DNA of 60,187 nucleotides from assembly GCA_022842845.1 (NCBI GenBank), contig JALHOT010000018.1, positions 1-60,187 on the forward strand. Reading direction: 5' to 3'. This document shows positions 16,768 through 25,525 of this stretch, in pieces; position 1 is the stretch's first letter, and each line of letters begins with the position of its first letter. The position numbers were made by a program, and so were the translations under genes. The notes beneath the pieces are model-generated. The model saw only the letters and a program-made list of their open reading frames with translations. It ran no database searches and was not told the DNA's origin. Source of the stretch: Cyclobacteriaceae bacterium. Lineage in GTDB: Bacteria > Bacteroidota > Bacteroidia > Cytophagales > Cyclobacteriaceae.

Positions 16768-17382
16768 ATGAGAATATTTGCCATCGGCCGCAACTATGCA
16801 GAGCATATTAAGGAATTAAATAATGAAAGACCAGACGAACCTGTTATTTTCACAAAACCAGATACGGCTATTCTAAAAAACAACGCTCCGTTTTACTACC
16901 CTGATTTTTCTAAAGACATCCATTACGAAGTAGAGCTTGTATTACGTGTTTGTAAGGAAGGCAAAAACATTCAGGAAAAATTTGCCAACAAATACTATGA
17001 TGCTATTGGCATTGGTGTTGATTTTACCGCCCGTGATTTGCAGCAAAAAGCAAAAGAGAAAGGATTGCCATGGGACATTGCCAAAGGCTTCAATGGATCA
17101 GCCCCGATTTCAGACAAATTTATTCCTGTAGCTGATTTTAAAAACCTGCAAGACATCAACTTCAGCCTGAGCGTTGACGGCCATACCAAACAACAAGGCA
17201 ATACCAGTCTCATGCTCTTCAACTTCGACTACATTATTGCATACCTTTCAAAATTCTTTACCCTTCGCACAGGTGATCTTATCTTTACCGGTACACCAAA
17301 AGGCGTTGGCCCGATAAGTATAGGCAATAAACTGAGCGCTGCTATTGAAGGGGAAATACTGTTAGAATTTGAGGTGAAGTAA
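16768..17382 (+). CDS. fumarylacetoacetate hydrolase family protein
   Basis: A 204-aa FAH-fold enzyme of the short type, which includes acylpyruvate hydrolases and oxaloacetate decarboxylases. It has the N-terminal IGRNYAEHIKEL, the metal-binding DIHYEVELVL (about residues 50-59) with acidic ligands, GIGVDFTARDLQ, and the C-terminal GDLIFTGTPKGVGP. The exact substrate cannot be assigned. A TAGATTTG (16734-16741) that matches the -7 consensus lies about 27 nt before the ATG. No catabolic partners are adjacent. Confidence 0.88.
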   Translation: MRIFAIGRNYAEHIKELNNERPDEPVIFTKPDTAILKNNAPFYYPDFSKDIHYEVELVLRVCKEGKNIQEKFANKYYDAIGIGVDFTARDLQQKAKEKGLPWDIAKGFNGSAPISDKFIPVADFKNLQDINFSLSVDGHTKQQGNTSLMLFNFDYIIAYLSKFFTLRTGDLIFTGTPKGVGPISIGNKLSAAIEGEILLEFEVK

Positions 17383-17414
17383 TTTTTTTATTGTGCAGCA
17401 AATAGGCTGCGATA

Positions 17415-19316
17415 ATGTTTGTGTACATGAAGGGTCTGGTATTTATCGTGATAGTTGTATTGTGTTTTCAAAAAACTTATGCACAATCTGTCGACCGCTA
17501 TCTGTTTCCTATTCAACCCGGACAAACGGCTTCGCTTGCCGGAACACTGGGTGAATTAAGGTCAAACCATTTCCATACCGGTATAGATATCAGGACTAAT
17601 AACCAGATTGGTTTTGCCGTGCTGGCTGTAAAGGATGGATACATTTCAAGAGCTGCTATGAGTCCGGGTGGTTATGGCAACGTACTATACGTTACACACC
17701 CTGATGGAAATACATCTGTATACGCCCACCTGGACAGCTTCAAAGGCAAGTTAGAGCAGTATGTTTTACAGGAACAATATAGACGCAAAACCTTTGAAAT
17801 AGATTTATACTTCCGCCAAAACCAATTTCCTGTTGCCAAGGGAGACACCATTGCTCTTTCAGGAAACACAGGATCTTCCAGCGGACCGCACTTGCATTTT
17901 GACATCCGCGATAAAAACAACCTGGCGCTGGATCCGCTTTCCTTCAACTTCCCAGAAGTAATTGACAATGCTACGCCTTACACTGAAAAGCTTGCCTTGA
18001 AAACTTTGAACATCAATGCAAGAATTAATGACCGATTCGGAAGACAAGAATTCTATGTACAAAGAAACGGCAATGATTTTTTTCTTCCCTTCCCCATTCT
18101 TGCCTACGGAAGCATCGGAATAGAGTTGATTGCCAAAGATAAGTTAGCAGCAGGCAGTCCTTTCTTTGGTGGTGTCAATTTCATCGAGGTTTTTGAAGAT
18201 GAGCAATTGATCTTCAAGCAAAGTATAGAAAAACTTGACCTAACTGAAGGTCGGGCCATTAACGCCCTCATCAGTTTCAGAAGCCTGCGTGGTAGCAATA
18301 ACAAATTTTATAAACTATATGTAGACGATGGTAATTCACTCCCCTTCTACCCGAATGCTGTGAACAGTGGAAAAATAACAGTGAAGGAAGGAGATGAGAA
18401 ATCGATCAAGATAATCTACAAGGACATTTTTAATAATAGCTCCAGTCTTCAGTTCAAACTGAAGGGCAGCTTGCCGGCTAAAGAACTTTTGCTAGACAAT
18501 ACATCAAAACCTTCCTTACGAAAAGAAATATTAGATAACACGCTTGTGTTGACTGCTGATAGACCTATTGCAGAGAAAAGCATGGCTTTGCTATACTATA
18601 AAAACAGCATTGATACGCTTGAACCAACCTATGGTGGCAAATACTCTTCTACTTATCTCGTTGATTTAACAAAGAAGTTACCTGACTCTGTTAAACTTGC
18701 AACCGAGCAGTACACCACCTATTTCAAAGCAATGGTGCCTTCCGCTACTGCTTATACATACTACAGTGATGATGCCGAAATTTTCTTCCCAAAAGGAAGT
18801 TTGTATGACACACTGTATTTGACAGTTAAGAATAATAAATACCAGGATGCTACCGAATATATTTCTATTGGCGACCCGCTAACCCCATTACACAAGTTCA
18901 TCAGCATTTCGTGGAAGTGCGATAAAGCCAGTGTTTGGAATGAGTCCTGGGCAGTGTATAAAAAAAGTGGTAATGACTTGGCTTATATCGGGGGCAGCCT
19001 CATTAATGGAAGAATCAAATTCAATACGCGCGACTTTGGCACCTTCCAACTAGCGCAGGATACAATTCCCCCTAACATCAAACCCATAAGCATTACCAAT
19101 ACAAGGGTAATTTTTAAGATCAAGGACAACCTTTCGGGTATTGATAAATACGAAGTAAACATAAATGGCAAATGGCTGTTAATGCATCTTGACGGCAAAA
19201 GCGGAACAATAAAATCAGAGCGTCTTAATAAAAATGAAATACTGAAAGGCGAGCTTGTTCTTATTGTGAAAGACAGAGCCGGCAATGTTGAAACCTATAA
19301 ACAGATAATCCCTTAG
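17415..19316 (+). CDS. M23 family metallopeptidase (LytM-like), exported
   Basis: A 633-aa exported protein with a signal peptide ending in TYAQ. A LytM/M23 domain follows (about residues 30-165) with the zinc-site motifs HFHTGIDIR and HLHFDIRD, suggesting peptidoglycan peptide cleavage or a regulatory, septum-associated role. The long C-terminal part (about 190-633) is beta-rich without a recognised catalytic domain; it may hold Ig-like modules. The first ATG at 17415 is used; the ATG at 17427 gives a more typical signal start (MKGLVF) and may be the true one. The bcp gene starts 3 nt after the stop. Confidence 0.9.
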   Translation: MFVYMKGLVFIVIVVLCFQKTYAQSVDRYLFPIQPGQTASLAGTLGELRSNHFHTGIDIRTNNQIGFAVLAVKDGYISRAAMSPGGYGNVLYVTHPDGNTSVYAHLDSFKGKLEQYVLQEQYRRKTFEIDLYFRQNQFPVAKGDTIALSGNTGSSSGPHLHFDIRDKNNLALDPLSFNFPEVIDNATPYTEKLALKTLNINARINDRFGRQEFYVQRNGNDFFLPFPILAYGSIGIELIAKDKLAAGSPFFGGVNFIEVFEDEQLIFKQSIEKLDLTEGRAINALISFRSLRGSNNKFYKLYVDDGNSLPFYPNAVNSGKITVKEGDEKSIKIIYKDIFNNSSSLQFKLKGSLPAKELLLDNTSKPSLRKEILDNTLVLTADRPIAEKSMALLYYKNSIDTLEPTYGGKYSSTYLVDLTKKLPDSVKLATEQYTTYFKAMVPSATAYTYYSDDAEIFFPKGSLYDTLYLTVKNNKYQDATEYISIGDPLTPLHKFISISWKCDKASVWNESWAVYKKSGNDLAYIGGSLINGRIKFNTRDFGTFQLAQDTIPPNIKPISITNTRVIFKIKDNLSGIDKYEVNINGKWLLMHLDGKSGTIKSERLNKNEILKGELVLIVKDRAGNVETYKQIIP

Positions 19317-19319
19317 ATT

Positions 19320-19883
19320 ATGTCATTTTTAAAAGTTGGTACCAAGGCACCTGATTTTTCGGTTAAAGATCAAAGCGGTAAGCTTGTTAAGCTTACTGAA
19401 TTTAAAGGCAAAAAGGTAGTACTCTATTTCTATCCAAAAGACGCTACCCCTACCTGCACCGTGGAAGCTTGTAACCTTCGCGATAATTACACCGCCCTTC
19501 AAAAAGCCGGCTATCAGGTTCTGGGCGTTAGCACGGATTCAGAAAAATCGCACCAGAAGTTTATTACCAAAGAGAAATTGCCTTTCACACTATTAGCGGA
19601 TACTGACAGAAAATTACACGAAGCTTACGGCACCTGGGTTGAAAAATCGATGTATGGCAAAAGCTATATGGGAACTGCACGGGTTACCTACCTCATTGAT
19701 GAAAAAGGTTTTATCCAGGAGGTAATCGAAAAGGTAGTCTCCAAAGATCATGCTGCCCAAATACTTGGCACCGCAGGTGAACCAGCCGTAAAAATTGCCA
19801 AGAAAGCAGTAGCTAAAAAGGAAGCGGCACCTGTCAAGAAATTGGCGAAGAAGGCTGCGAAAAAGGCAGCCAAGAAGAAATAG
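19320..19883 (+). CDS. bcp: thioredoxin-dependent peroxiredoxin (Bcp/PrxQ) with basic C-terminal tail
   Basis: Reduces hydroperoxides using thioredoxin. The peroxidatic site is DATPTCTVEACNLRD (about residues 41-55), with the peroxidatic Cys in PTC and the resolving Cys five residues later, the PrxQ pattern. The catalytic domain ends near residue 150. A tail of about 36 residues, almost entirely Lys, Ala and Pro (KKAVAKKEAAP, KKAAKKAAKKK), follows and is not part of the usual Bcp. Such histone-H1-like tails suggest nucleic-acid contact. The gene follows the M23 gene by 3 nt and is followed by a strong terminator. Confidence 0.95.
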   Translation: MSFLKVGTKAPDFSVKDQSGKLVKLTEFKGKKVVLYFYPKDATPTCTVEACNLRDNYTALQKAGYQVLGVSTDSEKSHQKFITKEKLPFTLLADTDRKLHEAYGTWVEKSMYGKSYMGTARVTYLIDEKGFIQEVIEKVVSKDHAAQILGTAGEPAVKIAKKAVAKKEAAPVKKLAKKAAKKAAKKK

Positions 19884-19906
19884 GTATTTACGATTGCTAT
19901 AACTTC

Positions 19907-19946
19907 AAAAAATGCAGCCTGGGCACGTTCCATGCTGCATTTTTTT
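19907..19946 (+). terminator. Rho-independent terminator after bcp
   Basis: AAAAAATGCAGC (19907-19918) pairs with GCTGCATTTTTT (19934-19945), a 12-bp stem around a 15-nt loop, ending in a run of seven T. It lies 23 nt after the bcp stop. Confidence 0.8.
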
Positions 19947-19996
19947 ATATGAAATCCTACATTTTTCCCACATCTTCGCGCCAATAATTCAGCAAT

Positions 19997-20845
19997 ATGG
20001 CCACAACCGATTTAACAACCCTTAAGAAGCTTTCCTCTCAGATCAGAAGAGATATCGTTCGCATGGTGCATGCCTGCCAATCAGGCCACCCCGGAGGTTC
20101 CTTAGGTTGCGTTGAATACTTTGTAGCGCTGTATTTCCATTTTATGAAGCATGACAAAAGCTTCAACATGAATGGACAGGGAGAAGATCTCTTCTTCGTT
20201 TCTAATGGTCATATTTCCCCGGTTTGGTATGCTACGCTGTCAAGAGCCGGCTATTTTGATGTAAAGGAACTATCCACCTTTAGATTTTTGAACACACGTC
20301 TGCAAGGCCACCCAGCTACACACGAGCACCTGCCTGGTATACGAGTAGCTTCAGGGTCTTTAGGCCAAGGACTTTCGGTAGCCCTCGGAGCAGCGCAAAG
20401 CAAAAGACTCAATGGTGATGATCGCTATGTGTATGTACTGATGGGTGATGGCGAACAACAAGAAGGTCAAGTGTGGGAAGCAGCCATGTATGCGGCCCAC
20501 AATAAGATTGATAATATCATCGCGACAATCGATTATAATGGTCAGCAGATAGATGGATCTGTTAATGAGGTACTCAGTTTGCTAGATCTTAAGGCAAAGT
20601 GGGAAGCTTTTGGATGGGCTGTTAACGAATTTAATGGCAACGAGCTGGAAGAAGTGGTAAAGGGCATGGAGAAAGCACACAGCATGGCCAAAAAAGGAAA
20701 GCCTGTACTCAACCTGATGCGCACAGAAATGGGTTTTGGGGTTGACTACATGATGGGATCACACAAGTGGCATGGGGTTGCTCCAAATGACGAGGAACTA
20801 AAGAAAGCCTTAGCGCAATTGGAGGAAACGGTTGGTGATTATTAG
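19997..20845 (+). CDS. transketolase N-terminal subunit
   Basis: The thiamine-diphosphate-binding N-terminal half of a split transketolase (282 aa), an enzyme that moves two-carbon units in the pentose phosphate pathway. It has SGHPGGSLG (about residues 29-37), LQGHPATHEHLPG, the ThDP/metal motif GDGEQQEGQVWEAAMYA (about 150-166), and a C-terminal HKWHGVAPNDEEL. The pyrimidine-binding and C-terminal domains are absent, so it must pair with a separate C-terminal subunit. That subunit is usually adjacent but is not here: the next gene is on the opposite strand. Confidence 0.93.
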   Translation: MATTDLTTLKKLSSQIRRDIVRMVHACQSGHPGGSLGCVEYFVALYFHFMKHDKSFNMNGQGEDLFFVSNGHISPVWYATLSRAGYFDVKELSTFRFLNTRLQGHPATHEHLPGIRVASGSLGQGLSVALGAAQSKRLNGDDRYVYVLMGDGEQQEGQVWEAAMYAAHNKIDNIIATIDYNGQQIDGSVNEVLSLLDLKAKWEAFGWAVNEFNGNELEEVVKGMEKAHSMAKKGKPVLNLMRTEMGFGVDYMMGSHKWHGVAPNDEELKKALAQLEETVGDY

Positions 20846-20899
20846 AGCGGGTTCTTTTGCCCGTTCTTACAGGCAAAATCTTAATCAAATAAGCAATAC

Positions 20900-21457
20900 C
20901 TATACTGATTCCTTCATCTGAAAAGTATAAATGGTTGGGTCGAGTCTTAGCGTTCCTTCATTAAAATCTCGTATAAAAATTTCAACGGTTTCATCGGTCA
21001 CTTCTTCTACATGAAGTCCGATGTCGAGGGCTATACCAAAGTCTACATTAAGGTCTTTATCAACGTGCTCCTTTACTTTAACAGCACCGTCTTCCTCTAG
21101 TTCCATAATTACTTCGGCCATGAAAAGGCCTATCTCTTCTTCCAAATCATCTAATGGTTCCAAATTACCATTTTCATCTTCTTCATAATTGATCTTCTTG
21201 TAAGCCGGAAACTGTTGGGCAGCCCGGTGCTCCGCTATTTCGAAGAGTTCTCCTTCGTGTTGCATGCGCAGCGTATATAAGACCGCATCATAGATTACCT
21301 CCTTGCCTTCATGCTTACCAATGAAAAAGAAATGTGCATACTCTTCAGTACGATCATCTTCATCATCGAATAAGAAAGTCTTACCCAAAGCCTTCATTTC
21401 GGCTTTGTATTGATTAATTTCCTCAGCTAAAAATCCTCTGTTTTCTTTCACGGGCAT
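20900..21457 (-). CDS. acidic conserved hypothetical protein
   Basis: A 185-aa soluble protein of unknown function, strikingly rich in Glu and Asp (for example LFDDEDDRTEEY and INYEEDENGNLEPLDDLEEEIG). There is no signal peptide, membrane helix or catalytic motif that I recognise. The gene has a clean start, its codon use looks like its neighbours, and flanking genes on both sides leave tight gaps, so it is very likely real. It follows the carbonic-anhydrase gene on the same strand with 53 nt between, and may be its operon partner. Confidence 0.7.
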   Translation of the reverse strand: MPVKENRGFLAEEINQYKAEMKALGKTFLFDDEDDRTEEYAHFFFIGKHEGKEVIYDAVLYTLRMQHEGELFEIAEHRAAQQFPAYKKINYEEDENGNLEPLDDLEEEIGLFMAEVIMELEEDGAVKVKEHVDKDLNVDFGIALDIGLHVEEVTDETVEIFIRDFNEGTLRLDPTIYTFQMKESV

Positions 21458-21510
21458 GCAATACTTATCTCTCTCAATCTAAAAAATCCCTGCATTAATT
21501 CAAAAGAAAA

Positions 21511-22023
21511 TCATTCTTTAAACCACTCAGCATACATGGGATAGTTTTTAGCTGTTCTGGCTATCACTTCCTGCATTTCAGGACCGACATCCTTAACTTT
21601 TTTGGCAGGAATTCCTGCGTAAATACTTCCGGGCTCTACAATGGTTTTAGGTAGTATAATGGCGCCTGCGGCAATGACAGAACCAGCACCGATTACTGCA
21701 TCATCCATAATAATCGCCCCCATACCTACCAATACGTTGTCTTCGATGGTACAACCATGAGCGATGGCCTTATGTGCTATCGATACATTGTTTCCAATAA
21801 CGGTTTTTGCCTTTTGGTAAGTGCAATGGATAACAGCACCATCTTGGATATTGGTGTTGTTACCGATGGTAATGGAATGGACATCGCCCCTTACCACCGC
21901 GTTGAACCAAACGGTACAATTATCACCCATTGTAACATCCCCTACTATTACTGCACCATCTGCGAAGAAGCAATTCTTACCAAAGCTGGGCGTAAAGCCT
22001 CTGACTGATTTAATAACGGCCAT
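21511..22023 (-). CDS. gamma-class carbonic anhydrase family protein (hexapeptide repeat)
   Basis: A 170-aa left-handed beta-helix protein built of hexapeptide repeats (GNNTNIQDGAVIHC, IGNNVSIAHKAIAHGCTI, LVGMGAIIMDDAVIGAGSVI). The three His residues expected at the trimer-interface zinc site are visible (VIHC, IAHK, AHGC). Members may hydrate CO2, or act as YrdA/PaaY-like proteins with weak or no activity; the sequence alone does not decide. It is transcribed divergently from miaB. Confidence 0.9.
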   Translation of the reverse strand: MAVIKSVRGFTPSFGKNCFFADGAVIVGDVTMGDNCTVWFNAVVRGDVHSITIGNNTNIQDGAVIHCTYQKAKTVIGNNVSIAHKAIAHGCTIEDNVLVGMGAIIMDDAVIGAGSVIAAGAIILPKTIVEPGSIYAGIPAKKVKDVGPEMQEVIARTAKNYPMYAEWFKE

Positions 22024-22152
22024 AAAGGAGTTTAATTAAAGGATTAAAGTTCAAGATTAATGATAAGAAGAGATTAGCCCAATTTTGAATTTATAAATTG
22101 AAAAATTGAGCTTGATTCTGCCAATATGTCACTAAGAATGCAATAAAAGGCT

Positions 22153-22160
22153 TATTTTTG
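22153..22160 (+). promoter_or_regulatory. -7 promoter box upstream of miaB
   Basis: TATTTTTG matches TAnnTTTG exactly and lies 21 nt before the miaB ATG. No clear TTTG is seen at the expected -33 distance. It probably drives the miaB-to-secG gene run. Confidence 0.5.
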
Positions 22161-22181
22161 CGTCTTGGATAGGGTTAAGAC

Positions 22182-23648
22182 ATGGAGAATTTAGTAACAG
22201 ACCTGAATATTTTAGATCAAAACACTACCGAGGCCTGCGAAACAGTGAAAACAACAACTGACCAGCACACCGGTAAGGGGCGCAAGTTATATATCGAAAG
22301 TTATGGCTGTCAGATGAATTATTCTGATAGCGAAATCGTAGCTTCTATTCTGAATAAAGAAGGTTTTGACACCACCTCCGACATAGAGAAGGCTGATGTC
22401 GTTTTTCTAAACACCTGTTCTATTCGCGAGAAGGCCGAGCAAACGGTAAGGCATAGACTCATGCATATTAATGGGCTAAAGAAACACAGGCCCGAACTCT
22501 TGGTTGGCGTCCTTGGCTGCATGGCCGAACGCCTGAAAACCAAATTGTTAGAAGAGGAAAAACTTGTCGACCTGGTGGCAGGCCCAGATGCCTACCGCGA
22601 TTTGCCTAAGTTGATTAGCCAGGTGGACGAAGGAGACCGCGCGATCAATACATTCTTATCGAGAGATGAGACGTATGCAGACATCACCCCTGTACGCTTG
22701 AATAGTAACGGAGTAACCGCCTTCATCTCCATCATGCGGGGTTGCGACAATATGTGCACTTTTTGTGTCGTGCCTTTTACACGTGGTCGTGAGCGTAGCC
22801 GCGATCCGGAATCAATTATTGCTGAAGCACAGAATTTATTCGATAGAGGCTTTAGAGAAGTTACGCTACTTGGCCAAAATGTAGACTCCTATAAATGGAG
22901 TCCAGAGGAAAACAATAAAGCCTGGTTGGAAAAGAAAGGCATTACTAACACGGTAACTTTTGCCAACTTACTGGAAATGGTGGCACAAGTGAGTCCGAAA
23001 TTGCGCATCCGTTTCTCTACCTCACACCCCAAAGACATTACCGATGAGGTGTTGCACACCATGGCTAGCTATGAAAATATTTGCAAGAATATACACCTAC
23101 CCGTGCAAAGCGGAAGCTCTCGCATTTTGGAAATGATGAATCGTGGTTATACGCGCGAATGGTATCTGGGCAGAGTAGGCAGGATTAAAGAAATTCTGGG
23201 CAATGAATGTGGCATTACGTCCGACATGATTGCTGGTTTTTGCAGCGAGACAGAAGAAGATCATCAGGAAACCCTCTCTCTCATGGATACGGTGCAGTAT
23301 GATTTCTCATATATGTTCTACTATTCTGAGCGCCCGGGTACACTGGCAGAGAAAAAGTTTAAAGACGATATAGACCTATCGATTAAAACCAGACGCCTGG
23401 ACGAAATCATTAAAAAGCAGCGTGAACACTCTTTACAAAGCAACCTGCGTGACGTTGGTAAAGTTCATACTGTATTAATCGAAGGCTTTTCGAAAAAGTC
23501 AGTTAACGACTTACAAGGCAGGAACACTACCAATAAAGTAATTGTTTTCCCTAAGGGAAATCACAAAAAAGGAGATTACGTACAGGTATTGGTAACAGAA
23601 TGTACAGGCGGCACTTTAATTGGTAAGGTAGTGAGCCCTGAGGCTTAA
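22182..23648 (+). CDS. miaB: tRNA-2-methylthio-N6-dimethylallyladenosine synthase MiaB
   Basis: A radical-SAM methylthiotransferase (488 aa) that modifies i6A37 of tRNAs reading UNN codons. The N-terminal UPF0004 domain supplies three Cys for the auxiliary [4Fe-4S] cluster (YGCQMN, NTCSIR, LGCMAE). The radical SAM CxxxCxxC is [19 protein letters not shown] (about residues 186-204). A C-terminal TRAM domain ends the protein. The extension of about 35 residues before [13 protein letters not shown] is usual in Bacteroidota. It heads a run conserved in the phylum: sigma-54 regulator, lptE, TPR protein, secG. Confidence 0.97.
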   Translation: MENLVTDLNILDQNTTEACETVKTTTDQHTGKGRKLYIESYGCQMNYSDSEIVASILNKEGFDTTSDIEKADVVFLNTCSIREKAEQTVRHRLMHINGLKKHRPELLVGVLGCMAERLKTKLLEEEKLVDLVAGPDAYRDLPKLISQVDEGDRAINTFLSRDETYADITPVRLNSNGVTAFISIMRGCDNMCTFCVVPFTRGRERSRDPESIIAEAQNLFDRGFREVTLLGQNVDSYKWSPEENNKAWLEKKGITNTVTFANLLEMVAQVSPKLRIRFSTSHPKDITDEVLHTMASYENICKNIHLPVQSGSSRILEMMNRGYTREWYLGRVGRIKEILGNECGITSDMIAGFCSETEEDHQETLSLMDTVQYDFSYMFYYSERPGTLAEKKFKDDIDLSIKTRRLDEIIKKQREHSLQSNLRDVGKVHTVLIEGFSKKSVNDLQGRNTTNKVIVFPKGNHKKGDYVQVLVTECTGGTLIGKVVSPEA

Positions 23649-23664
23649 CGCTAAAAAACAAAAA

Positions 23665-24936
23665 ATGACCATTACAGATTCAGAAATAGTTAGTGTAAAA
23701 CAACGCTTCAGCATCATCGGCAATTCTACATTGCTCAACAATGCCGTGCGTGTAGCCATGCAAGTGGCTCCGACAGATATGTCGGTTTTGATAACCGGAG
23801 AAAGCGGTAGTGGAAAAGAATCGTTCTCAAAAATTATACACCACCTGAGTGCGCGCAAGCACGGCCAGTTCATTGCCATTAACTGTGGATCCATTCCGGA
23901 AGGAACCATCGACTCTGAGTTATTCGGCCATGAGAAAGGATCCTTTACAGGGGCCCACGAATCACGGAAAGGTTATTTTGAAGTTACCAATGGAGGCACC
24001 ATTTTCTTAGATGAAATTGGTGAAATGCCCCTCGCTACACAGGCTCGATTGCTCCGTGTTTTGGAAAATGGAGAATTTATAAAAGTAGGTTCTTCAAAAG
24101 TACAAAAAACTGATGTGCGTGTTGTAGCGGCCACCAATGTGAACCTGATGCGCAAAGTGGAAGATGGTAAGTTTAGAGAAGATCTTTATTATCGATTGAG
24201 CACCGTTCCTATCTATGTACCGCCTTTAAGAGAAAGAGGAACTGACATAGAACTATTGTTTAGAAAGTTTGCTGGTGATTTCGCAGAGAAATATAAGGTG
24301 AAACCCATTATCCTGACAGCCGATGCGAAAGAGGTATTGCTCAAGTATCGGTTTCCGGGTAATATTCGTCAATTAAAAAATCTGGTGGAGCAAATCAGCG
24401 TACTCTCAACAGATGATAAAGAAATTAATGCGGAAAGACTTCTGCAATACATACCCCGGGAAACAAACTTGCCTGCAGTATATAGAGATGCCGTTGATAA
24501 AGAGAACTTTTCAGAGCGTGACATCCTCTATAAAGTACTCTTCGATATGAAGAAGGACGTACTTGACTTAAAGAAGTTGGTGCTTGATTTATATAATAAT
24601 CAAGGCAAGGCTGGGCAGTTAATGAAAGAACACTCCCATCTTTTTGATGGTATTGAGGAAAGTATCCCTGCCGTGGTTAGCAACAACGAGCCATTGGTGC
24701 TTAACTACCCTAACAATGGCAATACAGTGGCCCCTACGCCTGAAGTAGACGAAGAGACCCATGACATCAGTCATGAGACAGAAGAGGATACGCTATCGAT
24801 AGAGAAAAAAGAAAAGGAACTCATTATGCGTGCCTTGCGTAAAAACAACAATAGACGCAAATATGCGGCACGTGATTTGGGTATCTCTGAAAGAACTTTA
24901 TATAGAAAAATCAAACAGTACGAACTTGAAGAGTAG
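23665..24936 (+). CDS. sigma-54-dependent transcriptional activator (no receiver domain)
   Basis: A 423-aa AAA+ enhancer-binding protein. Walker A is TGESGSGKESF (about residues 45-55), the sigma-54 contact loop is GSFTGA (in place of the common GAFTGA), and Walker B is GGTIFLDEIGEM (about 111-122). The C-terminal Fis-type helix-turn-helix follows a Glu/Asp-rich linker (RKYAARDLGISERTLYRKIK). There is no N-terminal receiver or GAF domain, so activity must be set by expression, partners or the linker. It lies 16 nt after miaB and 4 nt before lptE. Its targets are unknown. Confidence 0.93.
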   Translation: MTITDSEIVSVKQRFSIIGNSTLLNNAVRVAMQVAPTDMSVLITGESGSGKESFSKIIHHLSARKHGQFIAINCGSIPEGTIDSELFGHEKGSFTGAHESRKGYFEVTNGGTIFLDEIGEMPLATQARLLRVLENGEFIKVGSSKVQKTDVRVVAATNVNLMRKVEDGKFREDLYYRLSTVPIYVPPLRERGTDIELLFRKFAGDFAEKYKVKPIILTADAKEVLLKYRFPGNIRQLKNLVEQISVLSTDDKEINAERLLQYIPRETNLPAVYRDAVDKENFSERDILYKVLFDMKKDVLDLKKLVLDLYNNQGKAGQLMKEHSHLFDGIEESIPAVVSNNEPLVLNYPNNGNTVAPTPEVDEETHDISHETEEDTLSIEKKEKELIMRALRKNNNRRKYAARDLGISERTLYRKIKQYELEE

Positions 24937-24940
24937 AACT

Positions 24941-25486
24941 ATGAATTGTACCTTTTTAAGAAGCCCCAAATTTACTGTTATATTCTTTCTTACTATTCTA
25001 CTAAGTTTATACACCACTTCTTGTGGTGTATACTCTTTCTCTGGAGTTTCCATCAGCGCCAGCAGCATTTCTATAAGCGAGTTTTATAACAATACTGATC
25101 TGGGCCCGGCCAACATAGGGCAGACCTTTACCAATAAATTGAAAGACTATATGCTGCAAAACACCTCCATGGCCATTGTACAGCAAAATGGAGAACTTCT
25201 TATGGAAGGTGTTATTACTGATTTTAGGATTACCGATGTCGCCCCTACTGCTGCAGCCAATCCCAATCAAAGAGATGCTGCTGCGCTTAGCCGGCTAACT
25301 ATTACTATAAAGGTTACTTATACCAATACAACAGACGATGCTACCTCCTTTCGGGATAAAACATTTTCCTTCTACGAAAACGTAGATAATGATATCGCCC
25401 CAGATGCGATAAGCGAGGTGGTCATTAATAAGATATTGGATCAGATTATTCTCGATATCTTCAATGCCTCGGTTGCCAATTGGTAA
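24941..25486 (+). CDS. lptE: LptE family lipoprotein (LPS transport)
   Basis: The outer-membrane lipoprotein partner of LptD, expected to help place lipopolysaccharide in the outer leaflet (181 aa). A signal peptide with lipobox TTSC lies near residues 24-27, followed by GVYSFSGVSI, the usual start of Bacteroidota LptE. The central QNTSMAIVQQNGELLMEGVI is family-like. The ATG at 24941 is chosen because it starts the signal peptide; the frame is open upstream inside the regulator gene. It belongs to the miaB-secG operon. Confidence 0.88.
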   Translation: MNCTFLRSPKFTVIFFLTILLSLYTTSCGVYSFSGVSISASSISISEFYNNTDLGPANIGQTFTNKLKDYMLQNTSMAIVQQNGELLMEGVITDFRITDVAPTAAANPNQRDAAALSRLTITIKVTYTNTTDDATSFRDKTFSFYENVDNDIAPDAISEVVINKILDQIILDIFNASVANW

Positions 25487-25525
25487 AAATTGAACTATTT
25501 TAGACGACTGATCCAAACCTGAGGG

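Noticed and set aside
20846-20872. Terminator after the transketolase subunit gene
   Set aside because: GAGCGGG/CCCGTTC can pair with one G-T pair, but the loop is long and no T-run follows, so I did not call it.
24830-24940. Upstream extension of lptE inside the regulator gene
   Set aside because: The signal peptide starts at 24941; the earlier residues are out-of-frame regulator sequence.
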